Below the pieces are notes generated by a model. It saw only the letters and a list, made by a program, of their open reading frames with translations. It was not told where the DNA came from and did not search any database. DNA of 64,000 nucleotides, from NCBI GenBank assembly GCA_963693085.1, contig OY856410.1, positions 1,334,363,804 to 1,334,427,803 of the forward strand. Direction: 5' to 3'. The translations under genes and the position numbers were made by a program. Each line of letters starts with the position of its first letter. The first letter of the stretch is position 1. Of the stretch, positions 11,461 to 22,840 are shown one piece after another. The stretch comes from Alisma plantago-aquatica. Its lineage: Eukaryota > Streptophyta > Magnoliopsida > Alismatales > Alismataceae.

Positions 11461-12588
11461 TTTCCTCACTTACCTCAATTACCTCACCAATTTCTTCACT
11501 AGTAGAGGCCATGAGTGCAAGGTGAAACTCTCCATCTTCCTCACAGCTTGAGCTACTTGAGGATGAAGCTTTCCAAGATGCATGAGCTACATTATTATAT
11601 CTTTTCTCCTTCTTGTCCTTTCTCTTGTACTTGCACTCCTTCTTGTACTCTTCCTCCTTCTTTGAGCTACCCTTCTTGTGTGACTTTCTTGACTTGGGCA
11701 TTCACTCTTGTAGTGTCCCTTTTGTCCACACTTGTAGTATTTAGGAGTAGAGGAGGAGGCTTGATTTCCCTTGAAGTGCTTTCCCTTGATGTAGTTGACT
11801 TCATGCTCACTTGGGACATCATATTCACTAGAGGAGGAAGGAGAAATCTAGCAAGAAAGTTGTTGTTGAAGGATGATCTCCTCCACTTGTGCTTTGAAAG
11901 CACTATCTTTGATCTTCTTGGCTTCCTTTTTCTCCTTGCTTGGCTTCTTCTTCTTGCTTATCGAGCCTTGGATCATGAGCTTGGAGGTTGCTAATGAGCT
12001 CTTTGGTTGGGATATCACCAAGGCTCCTCACTTCTTCAATGGAGGTCACATTTGACTCCCATCTCTTTGGAAGAGTCCTTAAGATCTTGGAGTTGATTAC
12101 ACCTCTATCCAAAGTGTTGCCCAAAGCTGCCATCCCATTGATGATGACATTGAGTCTTGAGTACATCTCTGCAATCCCTTGTTTCTTGCCCATCTTGAAG
12201 TTCTCTAGAAGGCTGTTCAACATGTAGATATTAGCCTCCTTGACTTGCTTTATGCACTTATAAGTGATGCACAATTTGTCCCAAATCTCATAGGCGGTAT
12301 CTAAAAATGAGATGCGGTTGAACTCTGTTGGGTAAGGGCTTCATAGAGGATACTTATGGATTTGACATTGAGATGGGCTTCTTTAAGTGCAGCTTCACTC
12401 CATATTGTATCATCTCCGGTTGGCTCCTTGTATGGTGTGACCATCACCTTCCACATATCAAAGTTCATGCCTTTAATGTAGAATTGCATGCGCCTATTCT
12501 AATAGAGGAAGTTGGTGTCTTTGAAGATCGGAGGACACATGGAGAAGCCTCCCTCTAGGTTGAGTGAACGAAGTAGGTTGTCGCCCAT
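11456..12588 (-). pseudogene. S1 gag relic
   Basis: Starts with ATG at 12588 (MGDNLLRSLNLEGG), 40 bases downstream of the PBS. The first exon-like stretch has an in-frame stop near 12490. The middle block LRTLPKRWESNVTSIEEVRSL followed by IPTKELISNLQAHDPRLD is typical of Sirevirus-like gag. The zinc knuckle near 11700-11735 reads YKCGQKGHYKSEC with its first Cys changed to Tyr. A Lys/Glu-rich region and a Ser run (11450-11660) follow. Two or more frameshifts are present. Confidence 0.85.
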
Positions 12589-12627
12589 CTTCTCATCTTG
12601 TGGGAGATTGTTGGAAAAGATCCTTCT

Positions 12628-12638
12628 CTTTGATACCA
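12628..12638 (-). other. S1 primer-binding site
   Basis: Minus-strand TGGTATCAAAG lies two bases beyond the LTR edge; it matches initiator tRNA-Met except for one base. The same site recurs beside the other two S LTRs. Confidence 0.75.
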
Positions 12639-12640
12639 CT

Positions 12641-14077
12641 TGTTGGATCTAGGGCTCTAGAGGGGGTGAATAGAGCTTCAAAAATTCTCACAAGATAGAT
12701 TAGATCGTCAAATTATATCAATCTAAACCAATAGTTTAAGTGCAATTTGAAGTCCTAACTAACAAGCATAGCAAGGATGAGAGAACATGAAACAAGCACT
12801 TGGACAAGGTCGTTTAGAGTGGTTCCACTCTCGAAATATAGATAGAGCCAATTCACTACCTAGGACTTTGCAAGTGCTTTCCTCTATGTATTCACCAATA
12901 AAAGTTACAACACAAGACCCATCAAAGGACTTACCTATCCAATACAAAGAGTCTTCAGCCTTACCAAGGACTTACCCACTTTACAAGAGTCTTTCGCCTT
13001 CTTCCAAGGACTTATGTACTCTTGCACAAGTCTTCATCCTTCAAGGGATTACCCACTCTTCTTGGATTTTTAGCCTTTGCCTTCTCCTGGATAAGATCTT
13101 GACCTCTTCTTCAGCCTTGAAGAACAACAACAACTCCACCTTCACTCGAATTAGTTCGCTTCACCTTTACTTCTTTGAGGAAAGAGGTAGGGAAGATGGA
13201 ACAAAATGAGAGTTTTACAAGAACAAGGAAGTATCTCTCTTACAACTACCCTAACTCACTCATAATCACAAAATTCTATGTAAATGAGAGAGAGAAAGGG
13301 GCTCAAGGAGTTGCAACGCACTCAACTATAGCAAGGACTTAGAATAGCATGAATGAGAAAACTAGGAATGAACTCCAAGGGGTCCTATTTATAGCTGGGG
13401 GTGTTCCTTTGAGTGTGGAATCACTTAAGGGAGAAATATAGCTATTTTCAAAGTTACAACAGATATATTCTCGCTCAAAACTACTCACCAAAAATTATAA
13501 TCACTTTTTCTGCATTTTTCATACAGTACATTCGATCGAGTTCTAATACAGATAACTCGACCGATCGACTAAGAGACAAAATCAATTTTCAAACTATCAA
13601 TAGAGTTTGTTCTAGGAAATTCGACCGATGAGCTAAAATCAATTTTGCTCAGTGAGTCGGTCGGTCAAGTTCTGTGAGTGTGCAACTCGACCAATTGGTG
13701 TCTCCAGAAAATTCATCATTGGGTCGGTCAAGTTTCCAATTCGACCGATAAATAACCTGTGACAAATTTTCTAAATTGACTTTTGAGTGATTACATGTTG
13801 GAATTAAGTGTCCCTAATTTTTTCTCATCTTAGTTACAAGTCATATCATCAATACAAGTGATTAAAAAAATCATCTAAGGTCATTTGGAGTGATTTCCCA
13901 AAATGCACACTTGCATTGCTTTTGACTTGAACTTGAACAAGCTAGGGCTTGTGTAATTTGATCCTTTTCATGTACCTAAAGCCTGAAATCAATCTTGAAC
14001 AAATATATTAGATACATAGGAATGGAATGGTTAAGTCATTATCAAAATATGAGAAATGTATAACTCTCAAGTCAACA
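12641..14077 (-). mobile_element. S LTR 1 (shared by S1 and S2)
   Basis: Plus-strand edges are TGTTGG at 12641 and GTCAACA at 14077, so the minus-strand LTR runs TGTTGAC...CCAACA. It has a PBS on the low side and a minus-strand polypurine tract (14078-14092) on the high side. Repeats of ACTCGACCGAT type fill 13530-13760, upstream of a minus-strand TATA box at about 13387-13395. It is about 1.44 kb and aligns end to end with the other two S LTRs. Confidence 0.88.
13384..13398 (-). promoter_or_regulatory. TATA box of S LTR 1
   Basis: The minus strand reads CTATAAATAGG, conserved at 21430-21445 and about 30025 in the other S LTRs. Confidence 0.6.
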
Positions 14078-14092
14078 TTCTCCCCCTTTTTG
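14078..14092 (-). other. S2 polypurine tract
   Basis: Minus-strand CAAAAAGGGGGAGAA directly precedes the LTR start TGTTGAC. Confidence 0.8.
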
Positions 14093-14756
14093 ACTGACAA
14101 ACCATTCCTCAATCATATTGAAAAGGATATGTAAAGTTATACTTTTGCCTTGTGAATTGCAAGGGGATTCAAGATATTAACACTATGAATTTCTCCCCCT
14201 CAATCTATGCTTACTCTAACCTACATATTTAGTCTATCTACACAAAACAACATGACATATATATACTATACGGTCCTTTAGTAGGTCACATGGTAAAACA
14301 TATAATGAATATAAAAAGGATCACATAGGAGAGAAAAACAATATGGTTGAGCTTCAAAACACTGAACTTCTCTCTCCCCCTTTTAACATTATCAAAAAGG
14401 AAGGGGGATTAGAAGAACACAGAATCATGTCTTCTCCAAGCACAACCAAGTATACATTCACAACATACAATCTCAAAACATACACCAAACAGAGACGACA
14501 AAAACAAACAATATAAGTCATAATCAATATATGGTAAACATGGCACCAACTCATGATATATAGTAAATCAAAGAGTAAGTGTATAAATGATTAAGATCAC
14601 AAACCAAAAGGTATGTTCTAAAAAACAATTACAAGCCAAAATGATGAAAACTAGATGATAAAATAGTACAACTTAGAAAATGTGCCCAAATGTTTGTAAT
14701 ATAAAATAGCCTAGAAAGATATATATGATCATTATCCAGACTAAAAATGAGAACAA
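14093..14756 (-). mobile_element. S2 non-coding region before the 3' LTR
   Basis: AT-rich; aligns with 22141-22840 of S3. I see no coding likeness. Confidence 0.6.
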
Positions 14757-16130
14757 TTAAACATCTGTGGGAAGAGTATGGAGCTCATTGGCCTGTGGGA
14801 AGGAAGGAGAAGAACTACCAAGACTAGCAAGAAGAGTGGCCAAGGGGCCAACTGTTAGAGGTAGCACACTAGGGGTAGATCCACCAACAACAGAGGGTGT
14901 AGCAGTAGAAGATGCATGTGGAGGGGTAGGGTAAAAGTGATCATATGCATAGGATGCATTGTCACCTCCTGGGTAGGGCTGGTAGGTAGGGTTAGGGTGT
15001 GTACATGACATGTTCATGTTGGACATTATAAAATATATGTCTTGATGCAGGTGCTCCTGAACATGAAGGTTGTATGCTTTTTGATGCATCATGTAGCCCA
15101 TAAGGGTTTCATTGGATACATGGAATGAGGCACGAGTAGGTCGAGTAGTCTGAGGTGGTAGAGACACTCGGGTAGAGGTAGAGGCACTAAGTGTGGCAGA
15201 GGATAGGATAGGAACAGACTTCTGAAGTGTGGTCTCACTGATGAAAACTCCTTTTCAGGCAGGTTTGCAGTGTAGGTCATGGAAAAGAGATTTTCCAATG
15301 GAAAACTAGAATAGACCACAGACCAGGGTTGGGTAGGGTGGGTGGGTTCCACATGTGTTCTTGCCTGAGTTAAAGCAGGTCATATGATGGGGAACATATC
15401 TCGCCCACTTTATTCCTATGTTCTTCAAGAGACAATACGTAATGACCATAGTGTTTTCTACAATTTAAGTCTGATTTTTCTTTAGATGAATATTACAATT
15501 AACAACTAGGGCAAGTGTGCATCTCTTGAGGTCTAAGGTAGAGGAGGGAAGGGTGCACTTCTTCCTATAAGGGAATTGAGGCTTCTTCAGGAACTTATGA
15601 ATATCAGGGAGAATAAGATCATATTTCTTGTAGAAGGCCTCAAGCTCAACAAGATAAAAAAACTCTAGATAGTCCTTACGCTAGGTGTCAGTCACTTCAA
15701 TACCAAAAAAGAAGATGTTCAGGGTATCCTTAGAGGCTTAGAATTTCTTCCCAGCGATCATAGATGTGAGGACTACTTGAGTATTAGGCAGGGGTATGAG
15801 GGTGTCGTAACTCCCAATGCAAATTTGCAAAGCATTCTGAACAACTTTGGTGCTTGTGATGGAATTCTTATAGCAAACACGTTCAACACCCAAGGATGAG
15901 AGATGGTGGTCATACAAAAACTCTACTACTTGATCTATGACCTCTTGTCTCCGTGAGTGTGGCTCAAAAAGGGCACGAAAAGGGAAGGGGTTCCTAGGAA
16001 GGAGCTCCTTGTACCTATTGAGAGCCTCATTTGAGACAAAGAAGGTGTCATCAAAAGGAATCGAGTGTGAGTTGGAAGAAGATGATGGTGCACTAGCTGG
16101 GGTGGCCCTCTTTCTCCTATTAGATGCCAT
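14757..16130 (-). pseudogene. S2 third ORF relic (env-position, plant-transposon-protein-like)
   Basis: A gene after pol and before the 3' LTR, where some Sireviruses carry an 'envelope-like' ORF. I chose the start at ATG 16130 (MASNRRKRATPASAPSSSS) because S3 has the same start. The N-terminal block FFVSNEALNRYKELLPRNPF and the later VEFLYDHH resemble the plant transposon protein domain I know as Pfam Transposase_32; I see no transmembrane pair or fusion motif. The C-terminal piece (14757-15167) is rich in Pro, Ser, Tyr and Gly, with repeated YPGG and SYAYDHFYP text. Frameshifts separate the two pieces, and the acidic tail seen in S3 is deleted. Function unknown. Confidence 0.65.
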
Positions 16131-16800
16131 GGAGACAAAATGGAGAGGATGGAGAGAGAAAAAGCTAAAGAAACACCACCAAAACCCATCCACACACCTA
16201 GGGTTGATAGGAAGAAGGTCAAGGAAGTCGATCTAAGTTGAACTACGCCTAGGGAGAGGAAGGTTGGGGATAGGGTTGAGAGATTGAGGGAGCTATAGGT
16301 TGGATCGATCGACTTTTCTCTAGTTGAGAGGGAGAAAAGTTGACCGAACCTTTCTTAAGTTTGCTCCAGATCAACCATCGATCGAGTTTTGTGAGTTAGA
16401 AACTCGACCGCCAGGCTCTTGAAAAAAGCTCTCGGCCACTGATCAGTCAAGTTGGCAACTCGACCGATGGTCAACCTGACCTAAAATTAGAAATTCTAAT
16501 TTCTAGCCATTTGAGTGTGCCAACTCGACCGATGGTCAACCTAACCTAAAATTAAAAATTCTAATTTCTAGCCATTTTAGTGCTAAATAAATTTATTTTT
16601 CATGTCCATTATGCATTTTAAACATACTTAGGCACATTTCACTCATCATTGGGTACTATTTTTCCATTAAAAAACATTTTTGAAGATACCCAAAAATAAG
16701 AGAAATACAAGGAAAAAGAACATGTAAAATTGATTTTTAGCATATTAGCAAGCAATGGTGATCAAAACATAGGCAACGCATAAAGGACATATGACAACTA
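16131..16800 (-). mobile_element. S2 pol-ORF3 spacer with Asp-free repeats of LTR type
   Basis: Non-coding spacer holding several ACTCGACCGATGG-type words like those in the S LTR, so the repeat family is not confined to U3. Confidence 0.6.
16456..16583 (+). repeat. Tandem duplication of about 65 bp in S2 spacer
   Basis: The unit beginning CAACTCGACCGATGGTCAAC at 16456 is repeated from 16521 with few changes. S3 has a single copy near 24806. Confidence 0.8.
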
Positions 16801-17970
16801 GCTAGAAGGCATATCATATTCATTCAAAGTAGTTATGAGCAGATTAGATCTTATAAAGTTAAATTGCTCTCTAGCTAGAGGTTTAGTGAAAATGTCCGCC
16901 ACTTGATTTTCTGCATCCACATGTGATACCGATATCCTTTTGGATATCCTTTTTGCCAATGTGATTACAAATAAAATGATGGTGAACCTCTATATGCTTA
17001 GCTCTACTATGCAAGATAGGATTATATACAAGTTAATTGCACTAGTATTATCACAATATAGAGGAGAAGCATCAAAATGAATGTCAAAGTCTTGGAGCAT
17101 TTTCTTCATCCGTAGGACCTGGGCACAACAACTCCCGGTTGCAATGTATTCAACCTCAATGGTTGATAATTCCACTGTGCTCTGTTTCTTAGAAAACCAA
17201 GACACCAAGCATGGTCCTAGGAGAAAGCAAGTGCTACTTGTGTACTTTCTATCAATCAAGCACCCTGCATAATCCACATCAGTATAAGTAGTAATTGTAA
17301 AGTCCCTTGACTTGGGATACCATTGTCCAAAAGTTTGGGTTTTATCTAAGTACCTTAAAATCTTCTTAACAGCTATAAGATGTGATTTCTTAGGATTTGA
17401 TTGAAAGAGAGCACACAAGACAACACTAAACATTATATCAGGTCCAGAGGCAGCTAAACAGAGTAAACTTCTAATCATACCTCTATAGAGCTTCTCATCT
17501 ACCTTCTCACCTACTTCATCCTTGTCAAGTTTTGTGGTGTTTGACATGGGTGTGTCCATCGGCTTGGTATTCTCCAACCCAAAGCGCTTAAGTAGTTCAC
17601 TTGTGTACTTGCCTTGGTTGATGAAGTTCAATTGTACCATTCAAAACACACTTTTAACATCCATTTGATAAAGAAAAAACTTTTTATAACTATGAAAGGC
17701 AAGTAACATACGAATGGACTCAAGTCTATCTACAGGTGCATATGTTTCATCAAAATCTATACCTTCCTGTTGATTGTAGCCTTGAGCCACTAACCTTGCT
17801 TTATTCCTTACCACTTTGCCACTTTCATCAGGCTTATTGCGGTAGACCCACTTGGTACCAGTGATCTTTCTATCACTTTGTCTAGGCACTAGGGTCCATA
17901 CTTTGTTCTTTTCAAATTGCTCCAACTCTTCTTGCATAGCTAGGTTCCACTCATCATCCACAAGAGCATC
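16801..17970 (-). pseudogene. S2 RT-RNase H relic with the RT palm deleted
   Basis: The RT N-terminus (17641-17961) is well kept: KNKVWTLVPR, TKWVYRN, NKARLVAQGYNQQEGIDF, DETYAPV. It jumps directly to the NQGKYTSELLKRFGLENTKP region of the connection/RNase H part. The comparable stretch of S3, about 25901-26264 with the catalytic YVD motif, is missing; the junction at about 17633-17640 has short microhomology. RNase H (16990-17600) keeps DVDYAGCLIDRKYTS, the EVEYIA acidic block and YCDN. S2 could not have encoded a working polymerase. Confidence 0.88.
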
Positions 17971-19300
17971 CTTGACATTCTTTGGCTTGAGTTGTGAGAT
18001 GAAGGTGCTGTTGGCGTGTTATTTATTGAATGCATCACACATCTTCACTCTTTTAAACAAATCACCTAAAATCAGCTCTTTTGGATGATTCTTTGCAAAT
18101 TTGGGAGTTGGATCCTTCTTCTCTTCATCTTTCTCTTCTTCTTGAGTGACCACCTCTTTTCCCTTTTGGGTGATGTCGAGCTCTTATAGAATAGGAATTA
18201 GTTCACCTGCAACATCATCATTTGGAACAATATCTTTGGGAATAGAGGGGTTAGTCTCAATAAACTTAACATTTATAGATTTTTCTACTTTATCAAGATC
18301 AACATTAAATACTCTATATACCTTGCTAGTAGTTCAATATCCAAGAAAGAAAGCCTTGTAGGATTTCAGATCAAACTTGTTGACAAAATCTTTCATATTC
18401 AAAACAAAACAAGGACATCTGAAAATAGGAAAATACTCGATAAAAGGCTTCCTACCACGCCATAGCTCATAGGGGGTTTTCTTCATAGAAGGATGTGTAA
18501 AAACCTAATTTTGCACAAAACATGATATACCACTGGCTTCGGCCCAAAACTTCTTTTGAGTTTCATACTCTAAAAGCATGGTCCTAGCCATCTCCTATAG
18601 TGACCTATTCTTCCTCTCTACAACCCCATTTTGTTGAGGTGTTTGAGGTGAAGAGAAGTTATGTGCATAACCAAATTTTTGACAAAAATGTTCAAAAAGA
18701 TCATTTTCAAACTCTCCCCCATGATCACTATAGATAGAAATGATGCAGCAAGAGGCTTCATTCTCAACTCATTTACAAAATCTTGAGAAAACATCAAGCA
18801 TATCACTCTTAGAAATGAGAAAGAAGGTCCAAGTATATCTAGAGAAATCATCGACAATAACAAGGCAATACTTGGAACCACAATGCGATTGAGTTCTCAT
18901 TGGTCCAAATAGATCAATGTGAAGAAGTTCAAGAGATCTCTTGGTACTAAGGACTTCTTTGGATTTGAAGGAGGACTTGGTTTTCTTTCCTTGGGTACAA
19001 GGTTGGCATTCCTCATCATTTTCAAAATCCAATTTGGGAAGTTCCTTGACCAAGTCATTTTTTCTCAACTTCTTCAACTGATGCATATTTACATGACCAA
19101 GCCACCAATGCCAAAGAGAAATATCATTCGAATTGACTACTAGGCATCTACCAACAACATGCTCAATAGGCATAGTAGAGTGAAGAACGATAACATAAAG
19201 ATGACCACTTATAGTTCCCTTATATATAACTTGATAGGTGTGGGAATCTAGAATCAAGCATTCAAAGGAAGTAAATAACACAAGGTAACCATTGTCACAT
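17971..19300 (-). pseudogene. S2 integrase relic
   Basis: The frame at 18769-19281 has the His-His-Cys-Cys region (LWHWWLGHVNMHQ, CQPC) and the core start ELLHIDLFGPMRTQS, then YCLVIVDDFSRYTWTFF with one catalytic Asp. The continuation at 18618-18881 is out of frame. A C-terminal block corresponding to KKTPYELWHGRKPS lies near 18440-18490, frameshifted. This is the best-kept integrase N-terminus of the three copies. Confidence 0.87.
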
Positions 19301-19302
19301 AA

Positions 19303-19525
19303 TTAACTATAACTAATTAAATTGTGATGTAGGACATCCACAAAAAGAACATTCTTTATCCACAAGGATTCACCTACATCACCCTCACCTTTGACTTTAC
19401 CTTTCTTGTTGACCTTAAAGGTGACCGAACCTCCTTTCTTTTTGGTGAAGTTGTTGAAATGGCTTATATCACCTATCATATGCTTGGCGCAGCCACTATC
19501 AACAATCCATATTCCTTTTTCCTCA
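19303..19525 (-). pseudogene. S2 protease relic with intact active-site motif
   Basis: Reads WIVDSGCAKHMIGDISHFNN, keeping the D-S-G active-site triad lost or broken in S1 and S3. It continues to KGEGDVGESLWIKNVLFVD and ends in a frameshift shortly before the integrase. Confidence 0.85.
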
Positions 19526-20608
19526 CTTATCTCACCAATTTCTTCACTAGTAGAGGGCATGAGTGCAATGTGGCACTATCCATCTTCTTTGGAGCTTGAG
19601 CTACTTGATGATGAAGCTTCCCAAGGTGCATGATATACATTCTTGTATATTTTATCCTTCTTGTCCTTTCTCTTATACTTGCTCTTCTTCTTGTACTCTT
19701 CCTCCTTCTTTGAGATACCCTTGTGGTGTGACTTTCTTGACTTGGGATATTCACTCTGGTAGTGTCCCTTTTGTCCAAACTTGTAGCATCTAGGAGTAGA
19801 GGAGGTGGCTTGCTTTCCCTTAAAGTGCTTTCCCTTGAAGTGCTTTCCCTTGATGTAGTTGGTTTCATGCTCACTTGGGCCATCATCTTCACTAGAAGGA
19901 GGAAGGAAAAGTCCGGCAAGAAAGTTTTTGTTGAAGGATGACCACCTCCACTTGTGCTTTTAAAGCACTATCTTTGATCTTCTTGGCTTCCTTCTCTTCT
20001 TGCTTGGCTTCTTCTTCTTCCTTGTCAAGCCTTGGCTCATGAGCTTGGAGGTTTCCAATGAGCTCTTCGGTTGGGATGTCACCAAGGATCCTCACTTCTT
20101 AAATGGAGGTCACTTTTGACACCCATATCTTTGGTAGAGTCCTTAAGATCTTGGAGTTGATTACACCTCTATCCAAAGTGTTGCCCAAAGCAGCTAGCCC
20201 ATTGATGATGACATTGACTCTTGAGTACATCTATGCAATCCCTTCTTTCTTGCTCATCTTGATATTCTCTAGAAGGCTGTTCAACATGTAGATCTTAGCC
20301 TCCTTGACTTTCTTTGTGCCCTCATAAGTGATGTATAATTTGTCCAAAATCTCATAGATGGTGTCCTAAGATGAGATGCGGTTGAACTTCGTTGGGGTAA
20401 GGGCTTCATATAGGATACTTATGGCTTTGGCATTGAGCTGGGTTTCTTTAAGTGCAACATCACTCTATGTTGCAACAACTCCAATTAACACCTTGTATGT
20501 AGAATTTCATGCACTTCTTCCAATAGAGGAAGTTGGTTCCATCGAAGACTGGAGGATGCATGGAAAAGCCTCCCCTTAGGTTGAGTTACCAAGTAGGTTG
20601 TCGCCCAT
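19526..20608 (-). pseudogene. S2 gag relic
   Basis: The start ATG is at 20608 beside the PBS at 20648-20658. The block ILGDIPTEELIGNLQAHEPRLD (19892-20095) is followed by a Lys/Glu-rich run. The zinc knuckle near 19745-19790 has two of its Cys replaced (Phe and Tyr). The tail has a low-complexity Thr-Ser-Arg-Glu repeat from a small tandem duplication at about 19817-19855. Frameshifts and stops are frequent. Confidence 0.83.
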
Positions 20609-20660
20609 CTTCTTATCTCTTGGGAGATTGTTGGAGAAGATCCTTCACTTTGATACCACT

Positions 20661-22125
20661 TGTTGGATCTATGGCTATAGAAGGGGGGTGAATAGAGCTC
20701 TAAACATTATGTCAAGATAGATTCGACCTTCAAATTATATCAATCAAAACAAATAGCTTAAGTACAATTTGAAGTCCTAACTAATAAGCATACTAATGAT
20801 GAGATAAAATGAAACAAACATTTATACAAGGTCATTTAGAGTGGTTCTACTCTCCAAACTAGTAGAGAGTCAATCCACTACATAGAGAGGTCAACCTATA
20901 GGACTTTGCAAGTGCTTTCCTCTATGTATTCACTAATAAAAGTTACAACACAAGGCCCAATAAAGGACTTACCTATCCAATACAAAGAGTCTTCAGCCTC
21001 ACCAAGGACTTACCCACTTTACAAGAGTCTTCCGCCTTCTTCCAATGACTTACCTACTCTTGAAAAAGTCTTCAGCCTTCAAGGGATTACCCACTCTTCT
21101 TGGATCTTTAGCCTTTACTTTCTCCTTCACCTGGAGAAGATCTTTACCTCTTCTTCAACATTGAAGAAGAATAGCAATAACTTCACCTTCACTCAGAGTA
21201 GCTCACCTGACCTTTGCTTCTTTGAGGAAAGAGGTTGGGAAGATGGAATGGAATGAGAGATTTACAAGCACAAAGAAGTATCTCTCTTACAACTGACCTA
21301 ACTCACTCATAATCACAAAATTCTATGTAAATGAGAGATAGAGAAAGGGGTTCAAGGAGTTGCAATACACTCAACTATAGCAAGGACTTAGAATAGCATG
21401 AATGAGCAAACTTGGAATGAACTCCAAGGGGTCCTATTTATAGATGGGGGTGTTCCCTTGGGTGTGGGATAACTTAAGGGAAAAATATAGACATTTTCCA
21501 AGTTGCAAAAGATCTATTCTTTCTCAAAACAAATCACCAACAATTATAATCACTTTTTCTGCATTTTTTGTACAATACATTCGATTAAGTTCTATTAAAG
21601 GTAACTCGACCCATCCACTAAGAGACAAATCCAATTTTCAAACTATCAGTAGAGTTTGTTTAGGGAAACTCTACCAATGAGCTAAATCAGTTTTTCTCAG
21701 TGAGTCGGTCAGTCGAGTTCTATGAGTGTGCAACTTAACCAATTGGTCTCTCCTGAAAATCCATCACTGGATCGGTCTAGTTTCCAACTCGAACGATGAA
21801 CAACCTATGACAAATTTTCTAAATTGACTTTTGAGTGATTAAATGTTGGAATTAAGTGTCACTGATTTTTTCTCATCATAGTTACAAGTCATATCGTCAA
21901 TACAAGTGATTACAAAAATCATCTAAGGTAATGTGGAGTGATTTCCCAAAACGCACACTTGCATTGCTTTTGACTTGAACTTGAACACGATAGGGCTTGT
22001 GTAATTTGATCTTTTTCATGTACCTAAGGCCTAAAATCAATCTTGAAGAAACATATTAGATACATAGGAATGGAATGGTTAAGTCATTATCAAAATATGA
22101 GCAATGTATAACTCTCAAGTCAACA
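20661..22125 (-). mobile_element. S LTR 2 (shared by S2 and S3)
   Basis: Plus-strand edges TGTTGGATC at 20661 and GTCAACA at 22125. A PBS lies at 20648-20658 and a slightly broken polypurine tract at 22126-22140. It is about 1.47 kb, with the TATA box at about 21433-21441 and an ACTCGACC-type repeat cluster at 21580-21800. Confidence 0.88.
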
Positions 22126-22140
22126 TTCTCCTCCTTTTTG

Positions 22141-22840
22141 ACAATGACAAACCATTCCTCAATCATATTGAAAAGGATATGTAAAGTTATAACTTTTCCT
22201 TGTGAATTGCAAGGGGATTCAAGATTTTAACACTGTGAATTGCTCCCCCTAAATCTATGCTTAGAATTTCTCCCCCTCAATCTATGCTTACTCTAACCTG
22301 CATAGTTAGTCTATCTACACAAAGCAACATGACATATATATACTATATGGTCATTTAGCAAGTCACATGGTAAAACATATAATGAACAAGAAAAGGACCA
22401 CATAGGAAACAAAAACAATATGGTTGAGCTTCAAAACATTGAACTTCTCTTTCCTCCTTTTGACATTATAAAAAAGGAAGAGGGGCTAGAAGAGCGCAGA
22501 AACAAGTCTTCACCAAGCACAACCAAGTATACATTCACAACATGCAATCTCAAAGCATACACCAAATAGAGACAAGAGAAACAAACAATCTAATTCATAA
22601 TAAAAATATGGTAAACATGGCACCAACTCATGAGATATAGTAAATCAAAGAGTAAGTGTACAAAGGATTTAGATTACAACCCAGAAAGCATGTTCTCAGA
22701 AACAACTACAAGCTAAAATGATGAAAACTAGATGATAAAATAATATAGCTCAAAAAAATGTGCCCAGATGTTTGTAATACAAAATAACCTATAAAGATAT
22801 ATATGATCAACATCTAGACTAAAAATGAGAACAACTAAAC
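22141..22840 (-). mobile_element. S3 non-coding region before the 3' LTR
   Basis: AT-rich, aligns with 14093-14756, and includes a small local duplication of the phrase TTCTCCCCCTCAATCTATGC near 22240-22290. No gene seen. Confidence 0.6.

Noticed and set aside
12787..13209. 140-codon plus-strand frame in S LTR 1, with relatives in the other two S LTRs
   Set aside because: Antisense to the transcribed direction of the S LTR, inside R-U5, composition biased to Ser/Pro/Leu, and lengths differ among copies.
16324..16460. Possible inverted repeats marking a MITE near the S2 spacer
   Set aside because: The matches are copies of the ACTCGACCGAT word in both orientations; no paired terminal repeats or TSD.
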